In this document: one piece after another, positions 24,801 through 33,600 of the stretch
How positions within the stretch are numbered: the first letter of the stretch is position 1
Layout of the letters: every line of letters starts with the position of its first letter
Origin: Polyangia bacterium
GTDB taxonomy: Bacteria > Myxococcota_A > Polyangia > Nannocystales > Nannocystaceae
NCBI GenBank assembly: GCA_030430565.1
Contig: JAUIKS010000002.1
Location: 62,001 to 126,000, forward strand
DNA length: 64,000 nt
Direction of reading: 5' to 3'
Program-made: the position numbers and the translations under genes
Notes under the pieces: generated by a model
Seen by the model: the letters and a program-made list of their open reading frames with translations, nothing else
Told to the model about the DNA's origin: nothing
Databases searched by the model: none

Positions 24801-24894
24801 CCCAGGCAAACCATCGGCATCGGCCATCCGGCCCACCGCGAGCGCGGTGCGCTCGGCACCGAGGGTGAATTCGGGGAAGCGGCGCAACGTACAT
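21874..24894 (-). CDS. Pseudo-M1-peptidase fused to outer-membrane beta-barrel
   Basis: A 1006-residue exported protein (start ATG 24894; ATG 24942 would add 16 residues). A signal peptide with core WFAWVLCWVVVWMGA ends near AAEEAP. The middle resembles an M1 aminopeptidase. Around residues 403-425 the segment LDSLMHQHF...ELWLQGAGAMAMLD lines up with the family's HELAHQWF...LWLNEGFA. The first zinc His and catalytic Glu are replaced (D and S) and the downstream Glu is missing, so it should not be an active protease. The C-terminal 350 residues look like an outer-membrane barrel. They have alternating strands, LRVGGIGDLEGYNG as in Omp85/surface-antigen proteins, and a terminal Phe (TFVQSF). 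The protein probably sits in the outer membrane with the pseudo-peptidase domain periplasmic. It is divergent from the Cys-repeat lipoprotein. Confidence 0.75.
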   Translation of the reverse strand: MYVAPLPRIHPRCRAHRARGGPDGRCRWFAWVLCWVVVWMGARVGWAAEEAPRGPVGDALAVTDAHVELEIYRGGDLGPDGEKILQRRGFVVAEVEYHLSRSARTAESLYLLNFAEGLRADDPRLEQLSALTLENYLDGPYTAGRLEVDAPDASEVGETGVLSLRRHGPRRDVLVRVAPGATRVRLRYRVSLPRRYWPFGCARRRCSLSGAVAPLPSVPAEGGLYADRAGRVVAPARWRVRARFAAVPDWVPGTEPSPEQARRLGDNALIVVDQPPVGDGLSAFPGVFWGRWKTHAFVHEGVRVELLHMLWRPRKRYPGESKVQLYRDIPGHLETVARRTIEIARSAGVEFRADARLVVVQGPLRSSVASFEPNAAIVSDQMLQLVPGRRFMNFHRIAAARGILDSLMHQHFAGRHDPSTELWLQGAGAMAMLDVWALRERYGDEYARDILGKFAFVPTVDNFLYTGQASFADAYFRGSEDSMPLRNHALWFANDLPTGRRVHEKLRDLNGSQELLEIYRELFANPDAPPQETLERRYGYRLDWFFDQWLGPYPQADYSVASVEERRDGDGWRYRIAIRRESEEPVLEPVQLLVTEKGGEQHYLLWNGDDALAARIEDVPTEVQHTFTLRTAARVKKIEVDPRFRLVESALAPADNVDPLLNNRVPTALRFLYTGFGLNLAISEFLNAKTPAARLSAIAFYVFFETSRQRDVRHTGHFQLFSDRNTSIGAAGGVQLWFGPLVNRLRRRTRLRLFTNLGQVTERGLDTRGGFRLGQTLAVVDDTRGFGRWPDRGRRLALALYANQVFRTTPGQRDHRYSMSAAAYWVQLWPLAHQHVIATQLSAGAMLPIASEPEYRGLLRVGGIGDLEGYNGSELHTRAFVMANAEYRHVFFNNMDINVAHLAWWRSFGGVLGGGVATISSCDDYDGLFERESWYGDITYGLFGQTFLLGVSPQLVKLSVSVPLVRRHMHCLGNVFPKYLAERQGAETAADVLSPFNINLTFVQSF

Positions 24895-25049
24895 GTCGCT
24901 TGGGCGTCTCGTCACCGGCCGAGGCTTCCTTGAGCTTGCCACGGACCGGCGAGCCGCGGGGAAACCTTCTCCTCCGTAAGAAATTCAACCGTCAGGGATG
25001 CCGATCTGCGCGCAACCGATGCGCGAACATGCGGCAATTCCGCAAAAGC

Positions 25050-25078
25050 TTGCCCGCGGTTCTTGAAGAACGTTAGAG
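25050..25078 (+). promoter_or_regulatory. Putative promoter with embedded dyad operator
   Basis: TTGCCC (25050-25055) and TTAGAG (25073-25078) are 17 nt apart, a plausible but weak sigma70-type pair. The spacer holds a perfect dyad GTTCTT-G-AAGAAC (25059-25071), which is well placed for a repressor. The Cys-repeat lipoprotein starts at 25115. Confidence 0.35.
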
Positions 25079-25114
25079 TTATGGGGTTTCAACTGGACTT
25101 ACACGGACTCGACG

Positions 25115-27022
25115 ATGGCCTGGACACAACGCGCACGTGAATGCCTGGGAGGCTTCGCCCTCGGCCTGCTCATCGCGGTCGGCTGTGGTCGCACCGACTT
25201 GATCGTCTGCAGCGATGACAGCGACTGCGGACCTGGGTCCTACTGCACCGACGAGGGCTTCTGCGCGGCGGATCCCGACTGGGAGGCCGAGTGCTTCTCC
25301 GATGAGGAGTGCTCCGACGGACAGAAGTGCCTGAACTTCGATTGTGTCGATCCCATCGCCTGTGATGACGATCTCGACTGCCCCGGGGGCGAGTGCGTGT
25401 TCCCGGATCCCGACGAGCCGTTCGAAGGCTACTGCGACTTCGACGAGCCGACCACGGAGCCGCCGGGCTGTGATCCGCCCTGCCCCGCCGGCACCACGTG
25501 CATCCCCGAGACCAACACCTGCGTCCCCGGCCCGCAGGAGTGCGAGTTCGACTTCGAGTGCAACCCGGGCGAGCAGTGCGTCGACGGCATGTGCATCCCG
25601 TCGGGCGACTGCGTCACCAACGCCGACTGCGACCCCGGTGAGCTGTGCGTCGAGGGCCTGTGCCTGCCGGGCCTCGACTGCTTTGACGACAGCGACTGCC
25701 CGTTCGACTGGATGTGCGTCGACAACATCTGCGTCCCCGGCGAGATGTGCTTCGACGACAGCGACTGCCCCCCCGGCGAGAGCTGCATCGCGGGCTTCTG
25801 CGTCGCGCTCCCCGAGTGCTTCTTCGACGACGACTGCCCGCCTGGAGAGGTCTGCGACAACTTCCAGTGCGTCCCCGAGGGCAACTTCTGCGTCGACAAC
25901 AGCGACTGCGGCCCCGGCGAGGTCTGCCTCGACAACGAGTGCGTGTTCGCGGAGTGCGTCGACAGCAGCGACTGCCTGCCGGGCTTCGAGTGCATCGACT
26001 TCCAGTGCCTCCCGCTGCCGCCCGAGTGCATCTTTGACGACGACTGCCCCCCGGGCGAGATCTGCGTCGAGTTCCAGTGCATCCCCGACGAACCCGAGTG
26101 CGTCATCGACGAGGACTGCGGCCCCGGCTTCGAGTGCATCGACTTCCAGTGCATCCCGGTCCCGCCCGAGTGCGTGATCGATGCCGACTGCGAGGACGGG
26201 GAGATCTGCCTCGAGTTCCAGTGCGTCCCCGAGCCGCCCGAGTGCCTCAACGACGGCGACTGCGACCCGGGCTTCACCTGCGAAGACTTCCAGTGCGTGC
26301 CGATCCCGCCCGAGTGCGAGATCGACGACGACTGCCCCAACGGCTTCCTCTGCATCGACAACCTGTGCGTCGAGATCCCGCCCGAGTGCGTCGACGACGG
26401 CGACTGCCCGCCCGGCGAGAGCTGCATCGACAACACCTGCGTGCCGACGCCGCCGATGTGCATGAACGACGACGACTGCGCGCCCGGTGAGCAGTGCATC
26501 GCCGAGGTCTGCGTGCCGATCCCGCCCGAGTGCGAGATCGACGAGGACTGCGATCCCGGCGAGCAGTGCATCGAGAACGCCTGCGTGCCGATCCCGCCCG
26601 AGTGCTTCGACGACGAAGACTGCCCCGGAGACCAGGTTTGCTCGGACGGTCAGTGCGTCGACCCGCCGCCGGCCTGCGTCGTCAACGGAGACTGCGGGCC
26701 CGGCGAGATCTGTCTCGGCGACACCTGCGTGTTCGTGGGCGAGTGCCTCGACGACAGCCACTGCGCGGTCGGGCAGTCCTGCGTCGACAACACCTGCCTC
26801 GGCGACCCGCAGTGCTTCGGCAACGACGACTGCATGGACAACGAGGTCTGCTTCAACGGGAACTGCGTCGTCCCGCAGCCGTGCATGATCAACGCCGACT
26901 GCCCAGGCGACGAGGTCTGCGTGTTCAACGTCTGCACCAGCGGCACGCAGTGCGTCCTGAGCAGCGATTGTGATCCCGGAGAGGCCTGCTTCAACAACAC
27001 CTGCGTGAGCGTCAACCCGTAG
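25115..27022 (+). CDS. Cys-rich surface lipoprotein with 25 tandem repeats
   Basis: A 635-residue protein. The signal peptide ends in a lipobox (LLIAVGC, Cys24), so it is predicted to be lipid-anchored. The whole mature part is about 25 tandem units of some 24 residues with the pattern xEC.xDxDCxPGexCxxxxCVPxP, four Cys per unit. Units 9-20 are the most regular and unit 3 is enlarged. The strict Cys spacing suggests disulfide-linked mini-domains strung into a stiff rod, and the acidic D.DC loops may bind calcium. Such repeats are common in myxobacterial and other deltaproteobacterial surface proteins, but their function is unknown. The repeats keep several long antisense and out-of-frame readings open, which I do not regard as genes. 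Confidence 0.9.
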   Translation: MAWTQRARECLGGFALGLLIAVGCGRTDLIVCSDDSDCGPGSYCTDEGFCAADPDWEAECFSDEECSDGQKCLNFDCVDPIACDDDLDCPGGECVFPDPDEPFEGYCDFDEPTTEPPGCDPPCPAGTTCIPETNTCVPGPQECEFDFECNPGEQCVDGMCIPSGDCVTNADCDPGELCVEGLCLPGLDCFDDSDCPFDWMCVDNICVPGEMCFDDSDCPPGESCIAGFCVALPECFFDDDCPPGEVCDNFQCVPEGNFCVDNSDCGPGEVCLDNECVFAECVDSSDCLPGFECIDFQCLPLPPECIFDDDCPPGEICVEFQCIPDEPECVIDEDCGPGFECIDFQCIPVPPECVIDADCEDGEICLEFQCVPEPPECLNDGDCDPGFTCEDFQCVPIPPECEIDDDCPNGFLCIDNLCVEIPPECVDDGDCPPGESCIDNTCVPTPPMCMNDDDCAPGEQCIAEVCVPIPPECEIDEDCDPGEQCIENACVPIPPECFDDEDCPGDQVCSDGQCVDPPPACVVNGDCGPGEICLGDTCVFVGECLDDSHCAVGQSCVDNTCLGDPQCFGNDDCMDNEVCFNGNCVVPQPCMINADCPGDEVCVFNVCTSGTQCVLSSDCDPGEACFNNTCVSVNP

Positions 27023-27228
27023 TCAGGATCGATCGCTGGCATATACACGCGTCGACGCGACATGAGCTGAGCTCGTGTCGCGGGCGTGTGCTCGTGCGCG
27101 CACAAACGTCCCGGTCCGCGCTCGAGCGTGTGACGAGCGAGCCTCGTTTGGATGGGCGCGGACGAGATCGAACACGAAATTTGGGGAAGGTTTGACAGTT
27201 GGGTGCGGTTCGTTGGACGCTCCGGTTC

Positions 27229-29493
27229 ATGCGTCGATCCGCCTTGAGCTTCGCTCTCGCCGGCCTCTGCCTCGGCATTCCAACGACCGCGGCTGCGGCT
27301 GCTCAGCCCGCGGACGATGGCGCGGTTCCAGGTGACGCCGGAGGACCTCCTCCCTTACCCGAGGAGGGCACCGGGGCGATCCCCGGTGAAGAGGCCGACG
27401 CGCCACCCGAAGCAGGTGACGGCGGCGACGAGGCGCCAGCCGAGTCAGCGGACGCCACGGCGGAGGGCCCCGCCTCCGACACGGTCGACCCCTTCGCGGT
27501 CAGCGGCAGCGGCGGCGCGGAGCTCAGCTCGGAGGGCGCGAGCGGATCGGTCGACTCGAGCGTCGACACGGGCGGTGATCCGGACAAAGCCGGCGACCCG
27601 GCCTACATCAACGGGCGACGCGAGCCGGCGGTCAACAGCCTGCGCGGCGGCCTCGGCCTCTACAACACGACGCTCGCGGACGTCGGCGGGCAGCACACCG
27701 TCCGCTTTCGTCTGCACACCGACTTCTTCCAGAAGAGCGCGTTCATCTACGACAGCGCCGAGTTCGGCACGGACAAGAACACCCGCTTCCGCGGCAGCGT
27801 CAACCTCGGCTACAGCCCGCTGAAGTTCGGCGAGATTTACTTCTCGATCAACAGCGCGAGCAACCGCAACGAGCGCGCGCAGCCGGGCCGTCAGGATCCC
27901 GCCACGCACCTGGCGCTCGGCGACATGGAATTCGGGGTCAAGGGCGCCCACCGCTTCGTCAAGGGCGGCGCGGTCGGCCTCGGCGGTCAGCTCGGCCTCG
28001 GCATCATCCAGGGCGCCGGCGGCATCTCGAACACCGCGGTCAACTTCAACTTCGATGTCCTGTTCACGCTCGACATCCGCTACCTGACCGCGAGCCACTT
28101 CCCGTTCCGCTTCACCACCAACATCGGCTGGCAGCTCGACAACTCGATCAACGTGCAGGACTGGGAGCGCCTCCCCGACCTGACGAGCCGCGAGGTCGCG
28201 CGCTTCGCCCTCGGCGTCAACCACAGCCGCGTGCGCATGCGCTACGCCGTCGACTTCCCGTTCCGCCTCGGCAAGGACAAGCAGTTCGGCCTCGACCCCA
28301 TCGTCGAGCTGGGGTGGGACGTCTCGACCCAGGAGGAGTTCGAGCTCTTCGGTCAGCCCGGCGCCTCGCCCTCGCCGCTGCCGCGCTCGAACACCTGGGG
28401 CACGCTCGGCCTGCGCGCGAACGTCTACCGCGGGCTCCACCTCGACGCCGCGATCGACGTCGGCATGGTCTCGCCCAACTTCGAGTTCGGGCCGCCGACG
28501 CCGCCCTGGCAGATGATCCTCGGCCTCGGCTGGTCCTTCGATCCCAAGCCGATCATCAAGGAGGTCGAGATCGCCGCCGAGCCCACGACCGCCGACGTCA
28601 CGCTCGAGGGCCGCGTCGTCGGCCAGGTCGTGGACGAGAACGGGGCGCCGATCCCCGAGGCGCGCGTCACCTTCCCGGGGCTGACGACGACCACGATCCT
28701 CACCGACTCCTCGGGCAATTTCACCTCGTTCCGGTTCCCGGCCGGGACCGTCACGGTCACCGCGGTCTCGCCCTCGGGCGTCAGCGGCGAGAGCACGGTC
28801 GAGGTCATCGACGCCCAGGACTCCGCGCTCACGGTCACGATCCAGGGCGGCCTCGTGGCCCCCGAGGGCTCGTTCCAGCGCAACTTCGTCGACGACCAGG
28901 GGCAGCCGGTGGCCGGCGTCTCGCTGCTCGTCAACGGCGGCGACATCAACGAGGCCTTCGCCGACCAGGAGGGCCAGGGCATCATCCGCCTCATCCTCCC
29001 GGCCGGCGAGTACAGCGGCACCGCCAGCGCCGACGGCTTCGAGGAGATGAGCATCAGCTTCACCGTCGCGGCCGAGGACGAGGGCGCCCCCGTCGACCTC
29101 GTGATGAAGCGCGCGACCCCGGTCGAGACCCCCAACGTCAAGGGCAGCAAGTCGCGGATCCGCCTCAAGAAGGGCATCCGCTACAAGGGCGACGCGCTCT
29201 CCGACAAGAGCGACGCGATCCTCGACGAGCTCGCTACCTTCCTCAAGGGTCATCCCGAGTACGCGAAGGTCGAGATCGGCGTGCACACCGACGACCGCGG
29301 GAACCCGTCGAAGCGCAGCTCGGCGCGGGCCGACGCGGTGCGCGACTACCTGATCGGCAAGGGCGTCTCCTCGGATCGGCTGGCCGCCAAGGGCTACGGC
29401 GATCGCAACCCGGTCGCGGTGAACATGACCGCCACAGGGCGCGCGAAGAACAACCGCACCTCGCTGAAGGTCCTCAAGTACACCGGCGAGTAG
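27229..29493 (+). CDS. OmpA-family outer-membrane protein with CarboxypepD_reg-like domains
   Basis: A 754-residue protein. I chose ATG 27229 because it opens a good signal peptide (MRRSALSFALAGLCLG...AAAAAQ); TTG 27199 is in frame but would spoil it. After an acidic Pro/Gly/Ala linker (about 25-120), residues 140-450 look like a beta-barrel with alternating strands and aromatic residues. Two carboxypeptidase-regulatory-like beta-sandwiches follow (about 460-530, VVGQVVDENGAPIPEARVTF; about 550-620). The C-terminus is an OmpA/MotB peptidoglycan-binding domain (about 640-754) with VEIGVHTDDRG..., SARADAVRDYLIGKGV and GYGDRNPVA. It probably ties the outer membrane to the cell wall. Confidence 0.9.
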   Translation: MRRSALSFALAGLCLGIPTTAAAAAQPADDGAVPGDAGGPPPLPEEGTGAIPGEEADAPPEAGDGGDEAPAESADATAEGPASDTVDPFAVSGSGGAELSSEGASGSVDSSVDTGGDPDKAGDPAYINGRREPAVNSLRGGLGLYNTTLADVGGQHTVRFRLHTDFFQKSAFIYDSAEFGTDKNTRFRGSVNLGYSPLKFGEIYFSINSASNRNERAQPGRQDPATHLALGDMEFGVKGAHRFVKGGAVGLGGQLGLGIIQGAGGISNTAVNFNFDVLFTLDIRYLTASHFPFRFTTNIGWQLDNSINVQDWERLPDLTSREVARFALGVNHSRVRMRYAVDFPFRLGKDKQFGLDPIVELGWDVSTQEEFELFGQPGASPSPLPRSNTWGTLGLRANVYRGLHLDAAIDVGMVSPNFEFGPPTPPWQMILGLGWSFDPKPIIKEVEIAAEPTTADVTLEGRVVGQVVDENGAPIPEARVTFPGLTTTTILTDSSGNFTSFRFPAGTVTVTAVSPSGVSGESTVEVIDAQDSALTVTIQGGLVAPEGSFQRNFVDDQGQPVAGVSLLVNGGDINEAFADQEGQGIIRLILPAGEYSGTASADGFEEMSISFTVAAEDEGAPVDLVMKRATPVETPNVKGSKSRIRLKKGIRYKGDALSDKSDAILDELATFLKGHPEYAKVEIGVHTDDRGNPSKRSSARADAVRDYLIGKGVSSDRLAAKGYGDRNPVAVNMTATGRAKNNRTSLKVLKYTGE

Positions 29494-29591
29494 TCGAGGC
29501 AGGCCGCGCGCGCCCTCCAACGGCGGGCGCGTGGTGACAACGAGCCCCGGCGCTCCTGGCGATACAAGGCGTGGGGACGACTCAGACGCTC

Positions 29592-30380
29592 CTACGGCCC
29601 GCCGTAGGCGTCGCGCAGCTCCGCGATCGTCGTCATCAGCGACTTGGGGACCTGCGTGCCCTCGCGCGACAGCTCGCGCAGCTTCTTCTCGTACTCGCTG
29701 AGCCCCTTGCCAGGGATACGCGCGATCTGGTTGAGCGCGGAGCGGATGTCAGCGATGACCTCGGTCGACATCAACCAGCCGTGGCCGGCGTGCAGCCGGA
29801 ACACGCGATCGAGCCAGACGCCCGAGGAGGACTTGGTGGCCAGCGCGATGAGGCAGTTCACGCAGGACCGGGCGGTCGGATGGTCGCCGGGGACCTTCGC
29901 GCCCATGAGCTGATTGGTCAGCGCCAGCGCGTAGCGCTCGGCCTCCTTGAGCTTGCCGACCTTCAGGCTCTTCTGGACCAGCTGGCTGATCAGCTGCGGG
30001 AACTGGGTGTCTTGGTGCGGCCCGATCGTCTTGCGCAGGCTGTCCATCGCGTCTTCATCAGGCGCCATGCTGCCGTCGCTGATGATCGAGATGACCTCGC
30101 GGCCGACCCGGATCGCGTCGCCGTGCTTGAGCGGGATCTTGGTGCGGGCCGAGACGCGCTCGCCGTTGAGAAACGTCCCGTTTGAGCTCTGGAGGTCCTC
30201 GAGGCTCAGGTTCTCGGTCGTCACCAGCAGGCGCGCGTGGTAGCGGGACACAAGATCATCGTCGAGGACCATCCAGCAGTCGCTCATTCGCCCGACCAGG
30301 TGGGTCCCGGGTGGCAGTGGAAGCGTTCGCCCGCCGATCTTGATCTTGTACTGCGGCACCGCCCGAACAACATACCCCAA
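29592..30380 (-). CDS. FHA-domain protein
   Basis: A 262-residue protein. Residues about 10-95 are a forkhead-associated domain with the hallmark pattern GRMSDC, SRYHARL and SSNGTFLNGERV, so it should bind phosphothreonine peptides made by the many Ser/Thr kinases of this genome. The remaining helical part (about 110-262) has no family I recognise. ATG 30380 is the first start; GTG at residue 8 (30359), right before the first beta strand, is equally plausible. The gene converges with the OmpA-family gene; the 98-nt gap between them contains a GC hairpin without a U-run (CGCGCCC/GGGCGCG, about 29510-29532). Confidence 0.85.
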   Translation of the reverse strand: MGYVVRAVPQYKIKIGGRTLPLPPGTHLVGRMSDCWMVLDDDLVSRYHARLLVTTENLSLEDLQSSNGTFLNGERVSARTKIPLKHGDAIRVGREVISIISDGSMAPDEDAMDSLRKTIGPHQDTQFPQLISQLVQKSLKVGKLKEAERYALALTNQLMGAKVPGDHPTARSCVNCLIALATKSSSGVWLDRVFRLHAGHGWLMSTEVIADIRSALNQIARIPGKGLSEYEKKLRELSREGTQVPKSLMTTIAELRDAYGGP

Positions 30381-30679
30381 CAGCCGTCTACGGCCCAGAT
30401 GAGCCTGACGAGGATCGCCTCGCTCGCCGACGCGTGACGATCAATTTCTTCGACTGCAGCCTCCCCGTGACGCGTTCGCGACGCGTCGGAACCGCGCCGC
30501 GCGAACCGACGCGGCGTCCATGACCCGACAAGCTCCACGCGCACTCACGCGGACTCAGAGGAGCCGCGCGCCGCCGCGCTGGGCTGACGTCGCGTCGGTA
30601 TCAGCTGACCGCTGGACCAGCTGCGAGCGCAGCCCCCCCGCTCGCGCGCGCGGATCGGCCCGCGAGCCGGCGCCGCTCG
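30381..30679. other. Intergenic region with one perfect hairpin, no gene seen
   Basis: These 299 bases lie between two minus-strand genes. They contain a perfect stem GACGCGT/ACGCGTC with a TCGCG loop (30469-30487). No open frame with coding character was found. The region probably carries the terminator of the lipoprotein operon and the promoter of the FHA gene. Confidence 0.4.
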
Positions 30680-33600
30680 CTAGCGAACCACGAAGTTCTC
30701 GTCGGCGAGCACCTGCGGCGTCAGAATGACGCGCATCACCTGCCCGCGGATCCCGAGGGTGCTTCCGCGCCCGGAGGAGTCGACCACGAACACGACGCCG
30801 TTCTCCGGGGCGTTGACGACCCGCACGGGGCCGATCAGCGGCTGATTGGAGACGACCACCGCGTCGTTGTAGGGCGCGTAGCCCGAGGCGGTCTGGAATC
30901 GCTCGACGTAGTTGCGCGGGATCCGGGCGCGACGGAATTGCGTCGCCCAGGCGGGCCAGTACTTCAGCTCGCGTCCGGGGATCTCTCGGTCGAGGTCATA
31001 GAGGCTCGTGAGGTCGAGAACGAGCGACATCATCGGGTTCGTGAAGCGCACCGCGGGGACCAGCGGCAGCTCGCTCGGGCTGTCATCGGCCGCCGATGGG
31101 AGCGATCGATAGCGGAACAGGTGGAACCAGCCAGGTGGACCCTGGACGCTGCCCTCGGGTCGCACGGTCGTGATGCGGCACGGGTTTGGATCGCCCGCGA
31201 TCGGCGGATCCGGGGGGCACTCCTCGAGCGGCCACACCGCGTTGTTGACGCTGTCGTCGAGATCTTCGCCGAGCCGGATCCGGCTGGTGAGGAGTTCCGA
31301 GACCGAGTCGTCTTCGAAGCACTCGCCCGTGTCCGGGTCCGCCTTCACGCGATCCGAGATGAAGTTGTAGGAGCCGGGACCGCGGAGCACGAAGCTGTTG
31401 CGGGCGTGGACCTGGTAGCGGGCGAGCTCAGCGAAGCAGCGCGGCCCGGGGAGACGCCGCAGGATGCAGTCGTCGCGGTCTAGATCGCTGTACTCCGGGT
31501 TGCTCTGGTCTTCTTCGTCGAGCTCGATGCACGGGCGACGACACAGGTCGTCGTAGCAGACCGACTCGACGCCGTACTTGCTGCGCAGCTCGTACGGGAT
31601 CACGCCGGACGGGCGATCGCCCTCGTAGTCGGCCAGCTCCGGGAACGCATCCGCGCAGTCCGCGCTGACGCTACAGCCGCCTTCGGGCTGAAGCTCTCCA
31701 GGCGCGCACTGCAGCCGCTCCTCGCGCTCGACGAACTCCGCCTCGGACGAGCCACCAGCGTCGCTCTCGACCAGGTACGCGGTCTTGGGCCGGTCGAGCG
31801 CCTGTAACCACAGCTCGTTCTGATACGCGCGCGTGACCGAGAACTCGCGCACGATCGGCGGCGCGCAGGGATCGTCGATGAAGTCGCGGCAGATATCGAG
31901 CATCGCCTGCTCGCCGTTGGCGACCGCGGACTCGGCCACGCAGATCCCGGCGGCGGTCCCGGTCGCGCTGTCGGGCATCCGCAGGCAGACCTGACCGCGC
32001 GACTCCCCGCCGCAGTCTTCGTCGTCGGTGCAGCCGAACAGAAACAGCTTGTCGCCGGGCAGCACGCCGTCGTCGCAGAAGCTCGCGCCCGAGTCGTGGA
32101 GTCGGCTGTCACCGGGCTCGGTCGGCTTGCACGTCCCGCCCTCCCAGCCGAGCGGATCCGATCCGTCCCCGTCGAGATGCGAGCACAGCAGCTGGCCGGT
32201 GCTCGACCCGGTGCCGGGGATCAACCCCTCCCACTCGAGCGACCAGTCGCCGGCGACCCAGCCGCGGTAGTCGCGGGCGACCGCGCGGATCACCTCTTCG
32301 CTGTAGACGCTCTCGATCCCGAGCTTCTCGTCCTCGTAGTCACCGAGGCCGTCGGCGTTGTTGATCTCGTCGCTGGTCCCGGCGAGTCGGCGCACCGCGT
32401 CGTCGCGGTTCGCGTAGGCGAGGTCGATGCGACGCAGCGAGGGCGCGAGCACCTTGACCGCGTTGGCGCCCGAGGTCTCCCCCACGATCGCGCGGGTCGG
32501 CGAGTTGTTCTGCATCCGCGGGAGGTTCCCGACCAACGGGTCCGCCTGCAGCGGCCACAACGCGTGTGGCGCCACCTTGGTGTCGAACATCTGCAGGTCG
32601 TCGTAGTTCGCGCCGGGCTTGAAGCCGGTGAGCTGACCGAAGTTGGCGAACACGACGCGACCGAAGTTGGTGATGCCGATGCCCACGACGCCCGGCTGCT
32701 GGAACGGCGCGAAACCAGCGTCGCCGGCGTCCCCTGGCGCGGCCGCGACCGTCTGGAACACCCAGTCGGTCACCACGGCGCCGCCGCCCGGGACGCGGAT
32801 CCCCGGGCCGTCGACGAAGGCGCGTCGATCGGGGGGCGCCGGCTGGGGATCGGAGGGCGCGCACGCGGCCGTGTCCCCGAAGGTCGGATCGATCTGGGTG
32901 TCGCACTCGATCCCAAGCGTGACATCGGTGAGGTCGCGGGAGACGACGTGGGTCGCGCCGTCACCGGCGATAATGTAGAGGAACTGATAGATGGAGCTGC
33001 CGTCCTCGCCGCCGCCCGCTTCGATCGCCTGACCGCTCTGGGTGAGCGCCATGAACGGCGTCGGGCGGATCCGCGTGATCCCGCTGGCGCGCTGGATATC
33101 GAGGGAGATCGGCTCCTCGAGCCAATCGCCCGTGCCGATCAGCTTGCCGTCCTTGCCCGTGTCGTACTGCAGGCCGAACACGCGATCCGAGCCGCTGCCG
33201 CCCACGTAGAGCACGTCGTAGACCTCGGGCGTGACGTCTTCGTCGTTGAACGCGGCCAGGGCCATGGCCTGGGGAAACACGCCATCGGGATCGATCGGGA
33301 CGTCGTAGGCCGCCGGATCGCTGCCGGCCTCGACCAGCTGGGTCGGGCAGTCCACCGGGCACTGCGGATCGGTCCCCGAGTCGAAGACGATGACCGCGTC
33401 GGGATCGTCAGGGTCGCTCAGGTCGCGGACGAACTGCCGACTCTGGAGGATCTGGTGACTCTCGAGATCGACCTCGGCGATCAGCTGGCAATTGGGGAAG
33501 GTGACGTAGACGCTGCCGGCCGACTCGATCGAGCAGGAGTTGGGCACGAAGCCGTCGTCCGCGCCGTCCGTGTCCGCGTCGCCGTCTCCGTCGCCGTCGC

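Noticed and set aside
25079..26761. A 560-residue open frame on the minus strand across the Cys-repeat lipoprotein
   Set aside because: It is an antisense shadow of the tandem repeats: its product repeats with the same period, and the plus-strand frame has a signal peptide and strict Cys spacing.
27192..27197. TTGACA as a promoter -35 box for the OmpA-family gene
   Set aside because: No -10-like hexamer lies 16-18 nt downstream, and it is too close to the start codon.
27445..29520. A 691-residue minus-strand frame over the OmpA-family gene
   Set aside because: The plus strand has a signal peptide, beta-sandwich domains and an OmpA domain.
30469..30487. A rho-independent terminator at the GACGCGT/ACGCGTC hairpin
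   Set aside because: The stem is perfect but no T-run follows on either strand, so I list it only as a hairpin.
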